Positions 1-9,092 of a DNA stretch of 15,137 nt are shown here, one piece after another (positions within the stretch are counted from its first letter, which is position 1; each line of letters opens with the position of its first letter). The stretch spans positions 1 to 15,137 of the forward strand of contig NZ_LSJM01000148.1 of assembly GCF_001557215.1 (NCBI RefSeq), in the 5' to 3' direction. The DNA is from Sphingomonas sp. CCH9-E2 (GTDB lineage Bacteria > Pseudomonadota > Alphaproteobacteria > Sphingomonadales > Sphingomonadaceae). The position numbers and the translations under genes are program-made. The notes beneath the pieces are model-generated. The model was not told where the DNA came from and ran no database searches. It was given only the letters and a program-made list of their open reading frames with translations.

Positions 1-385
1 CGGCAGCCCCCGCCACGCGTCCCGCCAGCGCAAACAGCGCCCGCCCCCGCTCGCCATGGGTCCGCAGCGCCGCCTCGTCGAGCTCCGGCTCGAGTAACAC
101 TCGCCAGCCCTCGACGACCTGCCCGACCTCGGCCCCGGTCACCCCATCGCGCAGCACGTCGCGGACAATTCCCTGCAGCACCGGCTCGGGCGGCGGTGGC
201 GCGCTGTCGAGCTTCGCCAGCGCATCCTGCCACCATTGCATGCGGATCTGGCCCAGCATCGGCTCGCTGGTCGTGCGCAACGTTTCCGCCAGCTTGTCGT
301 CGAGCGCAAACAACGCCGCCAGCGCCGCCGCGGCGGCCGGGGTCGGCATATAGGTCAGCACCAGTCGGCGTTCGACATCAATCAC
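1..385 (-). CDS. Squalene/phytoene synthase family protein, N-terminal part (runs off left edge)
   Basis: About 128 codons are visible, read leftward from a GTG at 385 with GGAG seven bases upstream. An in-frame stop at 422-424 bounds the frame, and no in-frame ATG lies between. The product starts MIDVERRLVLTYMPT and continues with ALFALDDKLAE (residues 24-34) and EPMLGQIRMQWWQDAL (about 41-56), the pattern of the trans-isoprenyl head-to-head synthase fold. These enzymes join two prenyl diphosphates, but this branch in alphaproteobacteria is poorly characterised. Where a typical synthase has DDxxD, here D29 D30 is followed by K-L-A, so the third Asp is missing. That may mean it is not a classical synthase (NDUFAF6-like relatives also lack full motifs). 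The C-terminal half, with the second Asp motif, is outside the window. It is transcribed away from the pilus genes. Confidence 0.72.
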   Translation of the reverse strand, partial: MIDVERRLVLTYMPTPAAAAALAALFALDDKLAETLRTTSEPMLGQIRMQWWQDALAKLDSAPPPPEPVLQGIVRDVLRDGVTGAEVGQVVEGWRVLLEPELDEAALRTHGERGRALFALAGRVAGAA

Positions 386-421
386 CGGCCTGCTCCGCGC
401 GACATAATGGTGTTCACCACG

Positions 422-429
422 TTAACCAT
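422..429 (+). promoter_or_regulatory. CtrA-like half-site upstream of the pilus genes
   Basis: TTAACCAT stands 66 bases before the TadG-like start codon, in the 109-base gap shared with the divergent synthase gene. It equals the half-site of the alphaproteobacterial cell-cycle regulator CtrA, which controls pilus and flagellar genes in Caulobacter. A full TTAA-N7-TTAA site is not present. An 8-mer can occur by chance, so this is a candidate only. Confidence 0.3.
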
Positions 430-494
430 GCGCCTTCAATCCCCGTTAGCCCAGTTTCGCGCATAGCGGATGCAGGAACCGGGGATCCCATAGC

Positions 495-2537
495 ATGCCG
501 TTGCGCTCAACCGTCATGAACAGCGCCCGCAGCACCATGGCTGCACTGGCGCGTGACAAGCGCGGCAACACGCTTGCGATCATCGCCGCCTCGCTGATTC
601 CGCTCGCGGGCATGGTCGGCGGCGGCGTCGATTTGAGCCGCATGTACATCGTCAAGACGCGCCTGCAACATGCCTGCGACGCCGGCGCGCTCGCCGGGCG
701 CAAGCAGATGGGCGGCGGCACCTGGACGTTCAACAACAATGCGGCAAATGCCGCAGCGGAACGCTTCTTCGACGCGAATATTCAAGCCAGCCCCTATGGC
801 GCGTCGACAGTCACGCGCAGCTTCAGCGAAAACGCGGGCAAGGTCACCGGCACCGCCAGCGCGACGCTGCCGATGACGCTGATGCGCGTGCTCGGCAAGA
901 CGACCGAAACCATCAGCGTCACCTGCGACGCCGAAATGCGCCTGCCGAATACCGATGTGATGTTCGTGCTCGACACCACCGGCTCGATGGGCAGCAAGGC
1001 GGTATCGACCGACAGCCAGACCAAGATGGAGGCGCTCAAGTCGGCGGTAAAGTGCTTCTACGAAATCGTCGCGCGCCTCGACACCGCCGAAAACTGCGCC
1101 ACTGGCGCCCCCTCGGGCGGTACCGGGGCCTCGGTGCAGGTCCGCTTCGGCTTCGTGCCCTATGCGACCAACGTGAACGTCGGAAAGCTCTTGCCGACCG
1201 ACTGGATCGCCAACAACTGGTCGTACCAGACGCGCGAGCCGCAATTCAACACTTCGACCTCGACGACCTGGACGCAGGGCAGCGCGACGGAGACCGGCAG
1301 CCCTGATGTTCAACAGGGCAGCACGAGCGGCTGGAGCACCATCAGCACGACTTACGATGTCACCAGCAGCTGGTGTGACAGCCAGATCCCCGCAGAGGGA
1401 GAGATCAACTATACCGGCTCACCCACGACCCAGAACTACCAGGAGAGCGGCGGGAACCCGCGCACTGTAACATGGGAAACCGTGCAGGATGGCTGGCGCT
1501 ACGAATACCGGGCCAGCTATCGCAGCAGCGACGACCGTTGTCGCATCCAGCGGCGCAGCCGTGACGTCACAGTCACGCGCTACTGGACCCGCACCGATAC
1601 CGGCACCGAGACGACGACGCAGACCTTTGCCCGCTGGCGCTATGCGTTGATCAGCAAAGATATCTCGGGCCTGAAGAATGGCACCAGCTGGAACAACTCG
1701 GTTTCGCTGAACATCGGCACCAACGGGGCGATGCGCTCAGTCAGCTGGGATGGCTGCATCGAAGAACGTCCCACCGTTTGGCAGACAAGTTACAGCCCGA
1801 TCCCTTCGGGCGCGAAGGATCTCGACATCGATCTGGTCCCCAGCACCGGCGATCCCACCACACAATGGGGGCCGGCGCTGCCCGGTGCGATCTTTGCGCG
1901 CGACGTAACCACCGACTGGAATCAGCTGGATCGCAACGAGGCGCTGACGACCACCGACTATTACAATAGCGTTCCGTATGAATGCCCCGAAGAGGCGCGC
2001 AAGTTGCAGACTTGGCCGACTGCGTCGGCGTTCGAAAGCTACGTCAATGGCCTGAGCACCGGCGGCAACACCTATCATGATATCGGCCTGTTGTGGGGCG
2101 CACGCTTTGCCTCCCCTACCGGCATCTTCCGCAGCGAGAATCAGTTCACGCCGCAGGGCGGCGAGATTGAGCGCCACATCATCTTCATGACCGACGGTGA
2201 AGCGTGCACCAGCGAGCTCAACTACGGACCCTATGGCTTTCCGTGGCTTGACCGCCGCACGACCGATCCAAACCAGGCACCGACCAGCGGCTGTCTCACC
2301 ACGGGGACGCTGACGCAACAGGTCAACGCACGCACTCAAGCGATCTGCACCGCAATCAAGAACAAGAACATCACCCTGTGGGTAATCTGGTTCGGTGCGT
2401 CTAGCACGACGATCGAGGGGATGATGCAGAGCTGCGCCACGCCCGGCCGCTATTTCGCGGCGCGCAACTCGGCTGATCTGCAGAACACCTTCAAGTCGAT
2501 CGCGGATCAGATTTCCCAGTTGAGGCTTACCCGGTGA
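495..2537 (+). CDS. TadG-like Flp pilus assembly protein with von Willebrand A domain
   Basis: 680 residues. The N-terminus has a TadE/G-type segment (DKRGNTLAIIAASLIPLAG, about 21-39) that serves as membrane anchor. It lacks the Glu+5 of true pseudopilins, as TadG proteins do. A von Willebrand A domain follows from about residue 153. Its metal site reads D160-T-T162-G-S164 (DxTxS instead of DxSxS), with T526 in GGNTYHD and D567 in FMTDGE as likely further ligands. Between these motifs lies a long Thr/Ser/Trp-rich insertion (about 241-440). TadG proteins are envelope parts of the Tad/Flp pilus used in adhesion. GGGGA nine bases upstream supports the ATG at 495; ATGs at 516 and 537 have weaker sites. 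It overlaps the next gene by 4 bases (GTGA). No tad motor or secretin genes are in the window. Confidence 0.85.
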   Translation: MPLRSTVMNSARSTMAALARDKRGNTLAIIAASLIPLAGMVGGGVDLSRMYIVKTRLQHACDAGALAGRKQMGGGTWTFNNNAANAAAERFFDANIQASPYGASTVTRSFSENAGKVTGTASATLPMTLMRVLGKTTETISVTCDAEMRLPNTDVMFVLDTTGSMGSKAVSTDSQTKMEALKSAVKCFYEIVARLDTAENCATGAPSGGTGASVQVRFGFVPYATNVNVGKLLPTDWIANNWSYQTREPQFNTSTSTTWTQGSATETGSPDVQQGSTSGWSTISTTYDVTSSWCDSQIPAEGEINYTGSPTTQNYQESGGNPRTVTWETVQDGWRYEYRASYRSSDDRCRIQRRSRDVTVTRYWTRTDTGTETTTQTFARWRYALISKDISGLKNGTSWNNSVSLNIGTNGAMRSVSWDGCIEERPTVWQTSYSPIPSGAKDLDIDLVPSTGDPTTQWGPALPGAIFARDVTTDWNQLDRNEALTTTDYYNSVPYECPEEARKLQTWPTASAFESYVNGLSTGGNTYHDIGLLWGARFASPTGIFRSENQFTPQGGEIERHIIFMTDGEACTSELNYGPYGFPWLDRRTTDPNQAPTSGCLTTGTLTQQVNARTQAICTAIKNKNITLWVIWFGASSTTIEGMMQSCATPGRYFAARNSADLQNTFKSIADQISQLRLTR

Positions 2538-3163
2538 GGCGGCGATTCTCCCTCCGTCGCTTCACCCCCGGCGCGCTACGGCGCGACGAGTCGGGTGCCA
2601 CCATCGTTGAGTTTGCGATGGTGGCACCCGTCCTTGGCCTCGTGCTGCTCGGCGCGTTCGACGTCGCGCACACCCTCTACACCCGCGCCGCGCTGCAGGG
2701 CGTGGTGCAGAAGACCGCGCGCGACTCGACACTCGAAAGCGGAACCGACGCGACGACGCAGGCCGCACTGGATGAAAAGGTAAAGGCGCAGGCCAAGGCA
2801 CTCGCCAACAACGCCACGATCACCATCACCCGCCGCTTCTATCGCACCTTCAGCGATGCCGCGGCCGCGCGCGCCGAAACCTGGACCGATACCAACAGCA
2901 ACGGCCGGTGCGATGCGGGCGAGCCCTATGAGGACGCCAACCGCAACAACACATGGGACCGCGACGGCGGCAATGCCGGACAGGGCGGTGCCAAGGATGC
3001 AACGTTGTACACCGTCACCGCCAGCTATCCGCGCATCTTCCCGCTTTACAATCTCGTCGGGGGTTCGCGCACGACCACGATCACCGCGTCGACCGTGCTG
3101 CGCAACCAGCCTTACGGCGACCAGGGCAGCTATGGCGCGATGCAGGTACGGAACTGCACATGA
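2534..3163 (+). CDS. TadE-like pseudopilin with EF-hand-type loop
   Basis: 209 residues. After a basic leader comes RDESGATIVEFAMVAPVLGL: cleavage after G21 would put E26 at +5 and F27 at +6, the TadE/TadF prepilin pattern, followed by one membrane helix to about residue 43. The periplasmic part carries D119-x-N121-x-N123-G124-x-x-D127-x-x-E130, which fits a 12-residue EF-hand calcium loop. A second, incomplete copy (D134-x-N136-x-N138-...-D142) follows at once. The GTG start at 2534 overlaps the stop of the TadG-like gene (GTGA), and GAGG sits eight bases upstream. The 3' end overlaps the next pilin gene by 4 bases (ATGA), so the three genes should be translated as a coupled unit. Calcium binding is inferred from the motif only. 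Confidence 0.85.
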   Translation: MRRRFSLRRFTPGALRRDESGATIVEFAMVAPVLGLVLLGAFDVAHTLYTRAALQGVVQKTARDSTLESGTDATTQAALDEKVKAQAKALANNATITITRRFYRTFSDAAAARAETWTDTNSNGRCDAGEPYEDANRNNTWDRDGGNAGQGGAKDATLYTVTASYPRIFPLYNLVGGSRTTTITASTVLRNQPYGDQGSYGAMQVRNCT

Positions 3164-3807
3164 CCCGCCGCCGCTCCTTGCGCCGACTGCGTTCCGATGC
3201 GAGCGGCGTTGCGCTGCTCGAATTCGCGTTTTCGCTGCCGATCCTGTTGCTGCTCAGCCTGACCGGGGCGGAGCTGACCAACTATATCACCGCGCGGATG
3301 CGGATCAGCCAGATCGCGCTGCATCTGGCCGACAATGCCGCGCGGATCGGTTCCGGAAGCCAGCTCCAGGCCAAGACGATCAACGAATCCGATATCAACG
3401 ACCTGCTGACCGGTGCGGGGCTGCAGTCGGGGGAACTGGCGCTGTTCACGAACGGCCGGGTGATCATCTCCAGCCTCGAACCTGACCCCGCAAACGCCGG
3501 CAAGAACCGCATCCGCTGGCAGCGCTGCCGCGGTGCGAAGACCGCGCAGGTGTCGGCGTACGGGGTGGCGGGCACGGCCAATCTCAATGGCATGGGAAAG
3601 ACGGGCCGATTGGCCACGGCACCAACCGATGGCGTGACCATGTATGTCGAGGTCTATTACGAATATCAGCCGCTGCTGAAAGCGTCGTTCGCCCCCAACA
3701 CCAATTTCCGCGAGGAAGCATCGATGATGGTGCGCGACCGCCGCGACACGGCGGGTGGCACCAACGGCGTCTATCAGGTGGCGGGCGTCACCGCCTCGAC
3801 CTGCTGA
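3160..3807 (+). CDS. TadE-like pseudopilin
   Basis: 215 residues. MTRRRSLRRLRSDASG is followed by VALLEFAFSLPILLLL. Cleavage after G16 gives E21 at +5 and F22 at +6, as expected for processing by a TadV-type prepilin peptidase. One membrane helix spans about residues 17-38, and the rest should be periplasmic. It has no EF-hand-type loop, unlike the preceding pilin. The frame stays open upstream, but the start at 3160 is chosen because the pilin leader begins there and ATGA overlaps the previous stop. The protein ends in Cys just before the stop. It is the last gene of the trio. A hairpin follows within ten bases, and pdhB converges from the other side. Confidence 0.83.
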   Translation: MTRRRSLRRLRSDASGVALLEFAFSLPILLLLSLTGAELTNYITARMRISQIALHLADNAARIGSGSQLQAKTINESDINDLLTGAGLQSGELALFTNGRVIISSLEPDPANAGKNRIRWQRCRGAKTAQVSAYGVAGTANLNGMGKTGRLATAPTDGVTMYVEVYYEYQPLLKASFAPNTNFREEASMMVRDRRDTAGGTNGVYQVAGVTASTC

Positions 3808-3815
3808 TCGCGCGA

Positions 3816-3843
3816 AAGCCCCTCCCCGTCAGAGGAAGGGCTT
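3816..3843. terminator. Hairpin between converging genes, possible two-way terminator
   Basis: AAGCCCCTCC (3816-3825) pairs with GGAAGGGCTT (3834-3843) with one mismatch and an 8-base loop. It fills the 44-base gap between the last pilin gene and pdhB. U-tracts are short (three Ts at most on the minus strand), so termination would be weak or depend on the stem alone. The arms share the CCCCTCC / GGAGGGG theme of the hairpins at 10103-10203 and 15092-15137. Confidence 0.5.
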
Positions 3844-3851
3844 GGCACAAG

Positions 3852-5264
3852 TCAGCGATAGGTGACCTTCTTCACCCCCGCGATCACCTTGTCGGCGGTG
3901 ATCAGAGCGAGCTTCTCGAGGTTCGCGGCATAGGGTAGCGGCACGTCTTCGTTGGTCACGCGGATCACCGGGGCGTCGAGGTCGTCGAAGCCCTGCTCCA
4001 TGCACACCGCCACGATTTCCGACGCGATCGAACAGACCGGCCAGCCTTCCTCGACCACCACCATGCGGTTGGTCTTCTTCAGGCTCTGGAGCACCGTATC
4101 GGTGTCGAGCGGGCGCAGCGTGCGCAGGTCGATCACCTCGGCATCGATGCCTTCTGCGGCCAGCTTCTCGGCGGCTTCGAGCGCAACGCCCACGCCGATC
4201 GAATAGCTGACCAACGTCACGTCCTTGCCCTCGCGCACGATGCGGGCCTTGCCGATCGGCAGCACCCAGTCGTCGAGCTTGGGCACGTCGAAGCTGCGCC
4301 CATACATCAGCTCATTTTCAAGGAAAACGACCGGGTCTTCCGACCGGATCGCCGCCTTGAGCAGGCCCTTGGCATCCGCCGCATCGTACGGCGCGATCAC
4401 GATCAGGCCGGGAACGCTGGCATACCACGGCCCGTAGTTCTGCGAGTGCTGCGCGCCGACACGGCTTGCCGCGCCATTGGGGCCGCGGAACACGATCGGG
4501 CAGCGCATCTGGCCGCCCGACATGTAATTGGTCTTCGCGGCCGAATTGATGATGTGGTCGATCGCCTGCATCGCGAAGTTGAACGTCATGAACTCGACGA
4601 TCGGCTTGAGACCGCCCATCGCCGCGCCCGAACCGATGCCGGCAAAGCCATATTCGGTGATCGGCGTGTCGATCACGCGCCGCGGACCGAATTCGTCGAG
4701 CAGACCTTGGGTCACCTTATAGGCGCCCTGATATTCAGCGACTTCCTCACCCATCACGAACACGCGATCGTCCGACCGCATTTCCTCGGCCATTGCATCG
4801 CGCAGCGCTTCGCGGACAGTCGTCTTGACCATCTCGGTGCCCGCCGGAACCTCCGGGTCGGCCACGGTCGCGGCCTTGTCGCTCGCCAGCTGCTTGGTGC
4901 CGCTGTCGGCCTTTTTGGGTCCGCCGTCCTCACCTGCGTCGGACTCGGCGGCCTTCTGCGCCTGCGCCGGCGCTTCGGCTTTTTCGGCTACGGGAGCGGG
5001 AGCCGGCGTGGACGCATCCTCGCCCTCGGCCGCGATCGTCGCGATTACGGTGCCGACCTTCACCCCGTCGGTGCCTTCGGCAACCAGGATCTGCGCCAGC
5101 GTGCCTTCATCGACCGCTTCGAATTCCATCGTCGCCTTGTCGGTTTCGATCTCGGCGATGATGTCGCCCGACTTGATCGTATCGCCTTCCTTCACCAGCC
5201 ACTTGGCGAGGGTTCCCTCTTCCATCGTGGGCGAGAGCGCGGGCATCTTCAGCTCGATCGCCAT
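3852..5264 (-). CDS. pdhB: Pyruvate dehydrogenase E1 component subunit beta, with lipoyl domain
   Basis: 470 residues. With PdhA it forms the thiamine diphosphate-dependent E1 that decarboxylates pyruvate and passes the acetyl group to lipoyl groups of the dehydrogenase complex in the cytoplasm. Residues 1-78 are a lipoyl domain with the target lysine K43 in [11 protein letters not shown]. An Ala/Pro/Glu-rich swinging linker follows to about residue 145. The transketolase-type pyrimidine-binding domain then begins ([44 protein letters not shown]), followed by the C-terminal transketolase domain ([12 protein letters not shown]). A lipoyl domain fused to E1 beta is typical of alphaproteobacteria. 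The start at 5264 is the first residue of the lipoyl domain; upstream in-frame codons lie within the end of pdhA. Only one base separates it from the pdhA stop, so the pair is surely co-transcribed. Confidence 0.96.
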   Translation of the reverse strand: MAIELKMPALSPTMEEGTLAKWLVKEGDTIKSGDIIAEIETDKATMEFEAVDEGTLAQILVAEGTDGVKVGTVIATIAAEGEDASTPAPAPVAEKAEAPAQAQKAAESDAGEDGGPKKADSGTKQLASDKAATVADPEVPAGTEMVKTTVREALRDAMAEEMRSDDRVFVMGEEVAEYQGAYKVTQGLLDEFGPRRVIDTPITEYGFAGIGSGAAMGGLKPIVEFMTFNFAMQAIDHIINSAAKTNYMSGGQMRCPIVFRGPNGAASRVGAQHSQNYGPWYASVPGLIVIAPYDAADAKGLLKAAIRSEDPVVFLENELMYGRSFDVPKLDDWVLPIGKARIVREGKDVTLVSYSIGVGVALEAAEKLAAEGIDAEVIDLRTLRPLDTDTVLQSLKKTNRMVVVEEGWPVCSIASEIVAVCMEQGFDDLDAPVIRVTNEDVPLPYAANLEKLALITADKVIAGVKKVTYR

Positions 5265-5265
5265 T

Positions 5266-6315
5266 TCAGTACGTCTCCACCAGAACGTCGGTATACAGCT
5301 CGGCCGGATCCGGCTCGGGTGCCTGCTCGGCAAAGTCGGCCGACTCGTTCACCGCCTTGCGGATCTCCGCCTCGATCGCCTTCAGCTCGTCTTCCTTGAC
5401 GCCGACGGCCTCCAGTTCCTTCTTCACGCCCTCGATGGGGTCGCTCTTCTCACGCACCGACTGAACCTCGTCGCGCGAGCGGTACTTGGCCGGGTCGGAC
5501 ATCGAATGGCCGCGATAGCGATAGGTCTTCATCTCCAGGATGATCGGCCCCTTGCCTGCGCGCACCCACGCCAGCGCTTCCTCGGCCGCGCCACGGCACG
5601 CCAGCACGTCCATTCCGTCGACCTGGATGCCCGGAATGCGGAAGCTCTCGCCGCGCTTGTACAGCTGATCCTCGGACGATGCGCGGTTGACGCTCGTGCC
5701 CATGGCATACTGGTTGTTCTCGATCACGAAGATGATCGGGAGCTTCCACAGCTCGGCCATGTTGAAGGTCTCATAGACCTGGCCCTGGTTTGCCGCGCCA
5801 TCGCCGAAATAGGCCATGGCAACGCCGCCATCCCCGCGATACTTGTGGGCAAAGGCCAAGCCCGCGCCGAGCGAGACCTGCGCGCCGACGATGCCGTGAC
5901 CGCCGTAGAACTTCTTCTCGGTCGAGAACATGTGCATCGACCCGCCCTTGCCGCGGCTGATGCCCGCGGCGCGACCGGTCAGCTCCGCCATGATCTCCTT
6001 GGGATCGATGCCGTATGCGAGCATGTGGCCATGGTCGCGATAGCCGGTAATCACCGAATCCTTCTCGCCGTCCAGTGCCGACTGCAGGCCGACCGCGACC
6101 GCTTCCTGCCCGATATACAGGTGACAGAAGCCGCCGATGAAGCCGAGACCGTAAAGCTGGCCCGCCTTCTCCTCGAAACGGCGGATGAGCAGCATCTGGC
6201 GATAGAATTCGAGCAGCTCCTCCTTCGAGGCTTCGTACCGTTTTGGTTCGTTTGGACGCTCACGGTTGGTTGGAGCTGGTTCGATGGTGCGGCCTTTGGC
6301 CGGGGATTTTGCCAC
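5266..6315 (-). CDS. pdhA: Pyruvate dehydrogenase E1 component subunit alpha
   Basis: 349 residues from the GTG at 6315. The product carries the thiamine diphosphate motif from GDGAANQGQ (171-179) to ENNQYAMGT (199-207), the substrate-side segment [12 protein letters not shown] (45-56), and [11 protein letters not shown] near the C-terminal third, which matches the conserved phosphorylation-loop region of E1 alpha. It pairs with PdhB as an alpha2beta2 E1. The GTG start is preferred because GAGG lies six bases before it and the product then begins MAKSP. An in-frame ATG at 6327 would add four residues but has no properly spaced ribosome site. The upstream neighbour on the same strand is the FtsB-like gene, 135 bases away, leaving room for an own promoter. 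Confidence 0.95.
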   Translation of the reverse strand: MAKSPAKGRTIEPAPTNRERPNEPKRYEASKEELLEFYRQMLLIRRFEEKAGQLYGLGFIGGFCHLYIGQEAVAVGLQSALDGEKDSVITGYRDHGHMLAYGIDPKEIMAELTGRAAGISRGKGGSMHMFSTEKKFYGGHGIVGAQVSLGAGLAFAHKYRGDGGVAMAYFGDGAANQGQVYETFNMAELWKLPIIFVIENNQYAMGTSVNRASSEDQLYKRGESFRIPGIQVDGMDVLACRGAAEEALAWVRAGKGPIILEMKTYRYRGHSMSDPAKYRSRDEVQSVREKSDPIEGVKKELEAVGVKEDELKAIEAEIRKAVNESADFAEQAPEPDPAELYTDVLVETY

Positions 6316-6349
6316 GATGATCCTCATCCTGGGGAAAGATGGAAGCGGC

Positions 6350-6379
6350 CCTATAGGCCGGTTATCGCCCCGGGCGCAA
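6350..6379 (-). promoter_or_regulatory. Possible sigma70-type promoter for pdhA-pdhB
   Basis: Read on the minus strand, TTGCGC (6374-6379) is followed after 18 bases by TATAGG (6350-6355), about 35 bases before the pdhA start. Four of six bases match in each box. It is the best pair I see in the gap between the FtsB-like gene and pdhA, but weak matches are common. Confidence 0.25.
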
Positions 6380-6450
6380 TGGCCCGCGCGGCTAGTAACA
6401 AACGTGTCTAACGCTACGGCGGCGAGCGCGTCGATGCGCGACAGCAGCTT

Positions 6451-6762
6451 TTAGTCGAGAGTGACGATCACCTCGTCGGGATGGACGACGTTGAGCTTCT
6501 TGCGGGTCTGCTCATCCACAATGTCAGGGTCGGCCCCCTTGGGGTCCAGCAGCGCCACCCGGTTGCGCAGCTGGGCGCGCTGTGCCTCGAGCTTGGCGAG
6601 TTCGGCCTGCTTGACCTCCAGCTGGCGCTTGTAGTCGCCGTAAACCAGCACTCCGTTCGGACCCAGTACCGCCGAGTAAGCGAAAAAGCCCATCAGGATG
6701 ATCGCCACGGCGGGCAAGCCGGCGCGACGCAGGATCGTATTGAACGGAGTGGACCGGCTCAT
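6451..6762 (-). CDS. FtsB/DivIC-like septum formation initiator
   Basis: 103 residues. A short cytoplasmic N-terminus precedes a membrane helix (about 15-34), then a coiled-coil heptad stretch (about 42-71, KRQLEVKQAELAKLEAQRAQ). The C-terminal signature DPDIVDEQTRKKLNVVHPDEVIV is the pattern of FtsB/DivIC proteins. FtsB joins FtsL and FtsQ at the division site and helps activate septal peptidoglycan synthesis. Length and domain order are normal for the family. The frame is open upstream, but the ATG at 6762 starts the usual FtsB-like N-terminus; an ATG at 6822 would overlap enolase. The place between eno and pdhA is a common one for this gene in alphaproteobacteria. Confidence 0.88.
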   Translation of the reverse strand: MSRSTPFNTILRRAGLPAVAIILMGFFAYSAVLGPNGVLVYGDYKRQLEVKQAELAKLEAQRAQLRNRVALLDPKGADPDIVDEQTRKKLNVVHPDEVIVTLD

Positions 6763-6793
6763 CTGGTTAATCTCGCCTAAACCGATTCGGCGA

Positions 6794-8083
<1,290 letters not shown>

Positions 8084-8113
8084 CTACCTTGGGTCAAGAC
8101 GGTGTCGCGCGGG

Positions 8114-8142
8114 CCTCTATCCCGTTCGTCGCCGCTGGGCAA
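8114..8142 (-). promoter_or_regulatory. Possible promoter for eno
   Basis: On the minus strand, TTGCCC (8137-8142) and TAGAGG (8114-8119) are spaced by 17 bases, with the second box 42 bases before the GTG of eno. The spacing is ideal but each box matches the sigma70 consensus only partly. It is the best candidate in the divergent gap. Confidence 0.28.
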
Positions 8143-8156
8143 ATCACGGATGGCGC

Positions 8157-8181
8157 GGAACCCTCGCGCCGCGCCATGGTT
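8157..8181 (+). promoter_or_regulatory. Candidate EcfG (general stress response) promoter
   Basis: GGAAC (8157-8161), then 16 bases, then GGTT (8178-8181). The known alphaproteobacterial EcfG consensus is GGAAC-N16-17-cGTT, so both boxes fit except for one base in the -10. The -10 lies 32 bases before the ATG of the YqjD-like gene, which gives a short normal leader. The downstream genes are of a type often induced in stationary phase or stress, which fits. Confidence 0.6.
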
Positions 8182-8213
8182 GTCTGAGCGAACCATTAGA
8201 AGGGTAGCGAGCG

Positions 8214-8732
8214 ATGGCTGACGAGACTTTCCCCAAGGACCAGAGCATGGACCCCGCAACCGATGCGCTGGTGGCGACACCCCCGAGCGCCGCAGGTGCA
8301 TCCGACGAGAGCAGCAAGCGCAGCGCGGGCGCCTTCGTCCGTGACGAGGCAAGCAAGCTCGCCGGTCAGGCAGGCGACAAGGCCCGCTCCTTCGCCGACA
8401 CCGGCAAGGAAAAGGCGACCGGCGCGCTCGACGAATTTTCGGCGATGATGCGCGACGCGGCCGGTACGGTCGATGAAAAGCTGGGCGAACAATATGGCCA
8501 ATATGCCCGCTCCGCCGCCGACCAGATTTCGGGTCTCGCCGAATCGCTGCGTGGCAAGCAGGTCGACGACCTGCTCGATGACGCGCGCGAGTTCGTGAAG
8601 AAGAGCCCCGCCGTGGCCGTCGGTATCGCGGCCGGTGTCGGCTTCGTCCTCGCGCGTCTGCTCAAGTCCGGGCTCGATGCGGCAGGCGACCTTGCCGACA
8701 AGGGTGCGCCGGACGACAGCACCAAGGCATAA
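8214..8732 (+). CDS. YqjD/ElaB/DUF883-like membrane-anchored protein
   Basis: 172 residues. A polar N-terminus (about 1-40) precedes a long Ala/Lys/Asp/Glu-rich amphipathic helical stretch (about 45-135, with repeats such as DKARSFADTGKEKATGALDEF). The C-terminal membrane segment SPAVAVGIAAGVGFVLARLLKSG (about 138-160) is the layout of ElaB/YqjD-type proteins. In E. coli these tail-anchored proteins bind ribosomes at the inner membrane in stationary phase; whether this one does is inference. It is first in a four-gene operon resembling yqjD-yqjE-yqjK and sits just behind an EcfG-type promoter. The gene starts at the ATG 8214; the upstream GAAGGGTAGCGAGCG offers only a modest ribosome site. 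Confidence 0.78.
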   Translation: MADETFPKDQSMDPATDALVATPPSAAGASDESSKRSAGAFVRDEASKLAGQAGDKARSFADTGKEKATGALDEFSAMMRDAAGTVDEKLGEQYGQYARSAADQISGLAESLRGKQVDDLLDDAREFVKKSPAVAVGIAAGVGFVLARLLKSGLDAAGDLADKGAPDDSTKA

Positions 8733-8750
8733 CATGGCCTGGGGGGCGTG

Positions 8751-9092
8751 GTGAACGAACGGGAAGACGACAGCATCGGCGCATTGGCGGCTCAGGCAGT
8801 CGCCGATGCGCGTGCCTTTGCCGACGCTGAAATCGCTTATTGGAAGGCGCTGGCGCTCGCTCGGCTCAGCGACGCGCGCGCAGCGCTGATCTTTGGCGCG
8901 CTGGTGTTCCTGCTCGCCAATTCCGCCGCAATCGCGCTGATCGTCGGCCTGGTCCTGATCCTGTCCCCCCATGTCGGCCCGGCTGCCGCGACATTGATCG
9001 TCGTGGTAACCGCGCTCGGTGCCGCAGCCTTGGCCGGTCGCGCAGCGCTCGCCCGTTACCGCCGCGCCATCCGCCCCCGGAACATGCCATGA
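8751..9092 (+). CDS. Phage-holin-family (YqjE-like) membrane protein
   Basis: 113 residues. An amphipathic N-terminal region ([26 protein letters not shown]) is followed by two hydrophobic helices (about 46-68 and 75-93), then a basic tail. This is the architecture of the small holin-like family that includes YqjE. Despite the family name there is no phage context: it lies between the YqjD-like and DUF3618-like genes, as in the enterobacterial yqj operon. The function is unknown; an inner-membrane partner of the YqjD-like protein is likely. GTG 8751 is chosen because a G-run lies 4-5 bases before it. GTG 8748 would add one residue. The stop overlaps the next start (ATGA). Confidence 0.75.
   Translation: MNEREDDSIGALAAQAVADARAFADAEIAYWKALALARLSDARAALIFGALVFLLANSAAIALIVGLVLILSPHVGPAAATLIVVVTALGAAALAGRAALARYRRAIRPRNMP

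Noticed and set aside
475..502. GGAAC followed by CGTT upstream of the TadG-like gene, like an EcfG promoter
   Set aside because: The spacer is 19 bases instead of 16-17, and the -10 would lie inside the coding start.
4446..6411. Long plus-strand frames opposite pdhB and pdhA
   Set aside because: They are shadows of strongly conserved coding sequence and show no motifs of their own.
6765..6770. TTAACC on the minus strand just before the FtsB-like start, like a CtrA half-site
   Set aside because: Only six bases of the half-site match and it overlaps the ribosome-binding region two bases before the ATG. A chance match is more likely.
8751..9092. Prophage signal from the holin-family protein
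   Set aside because: No lysin, capsid, tail or integrase genes are nearby. The gene belongs to a yqjDEK-type operon, and the family name is historical.
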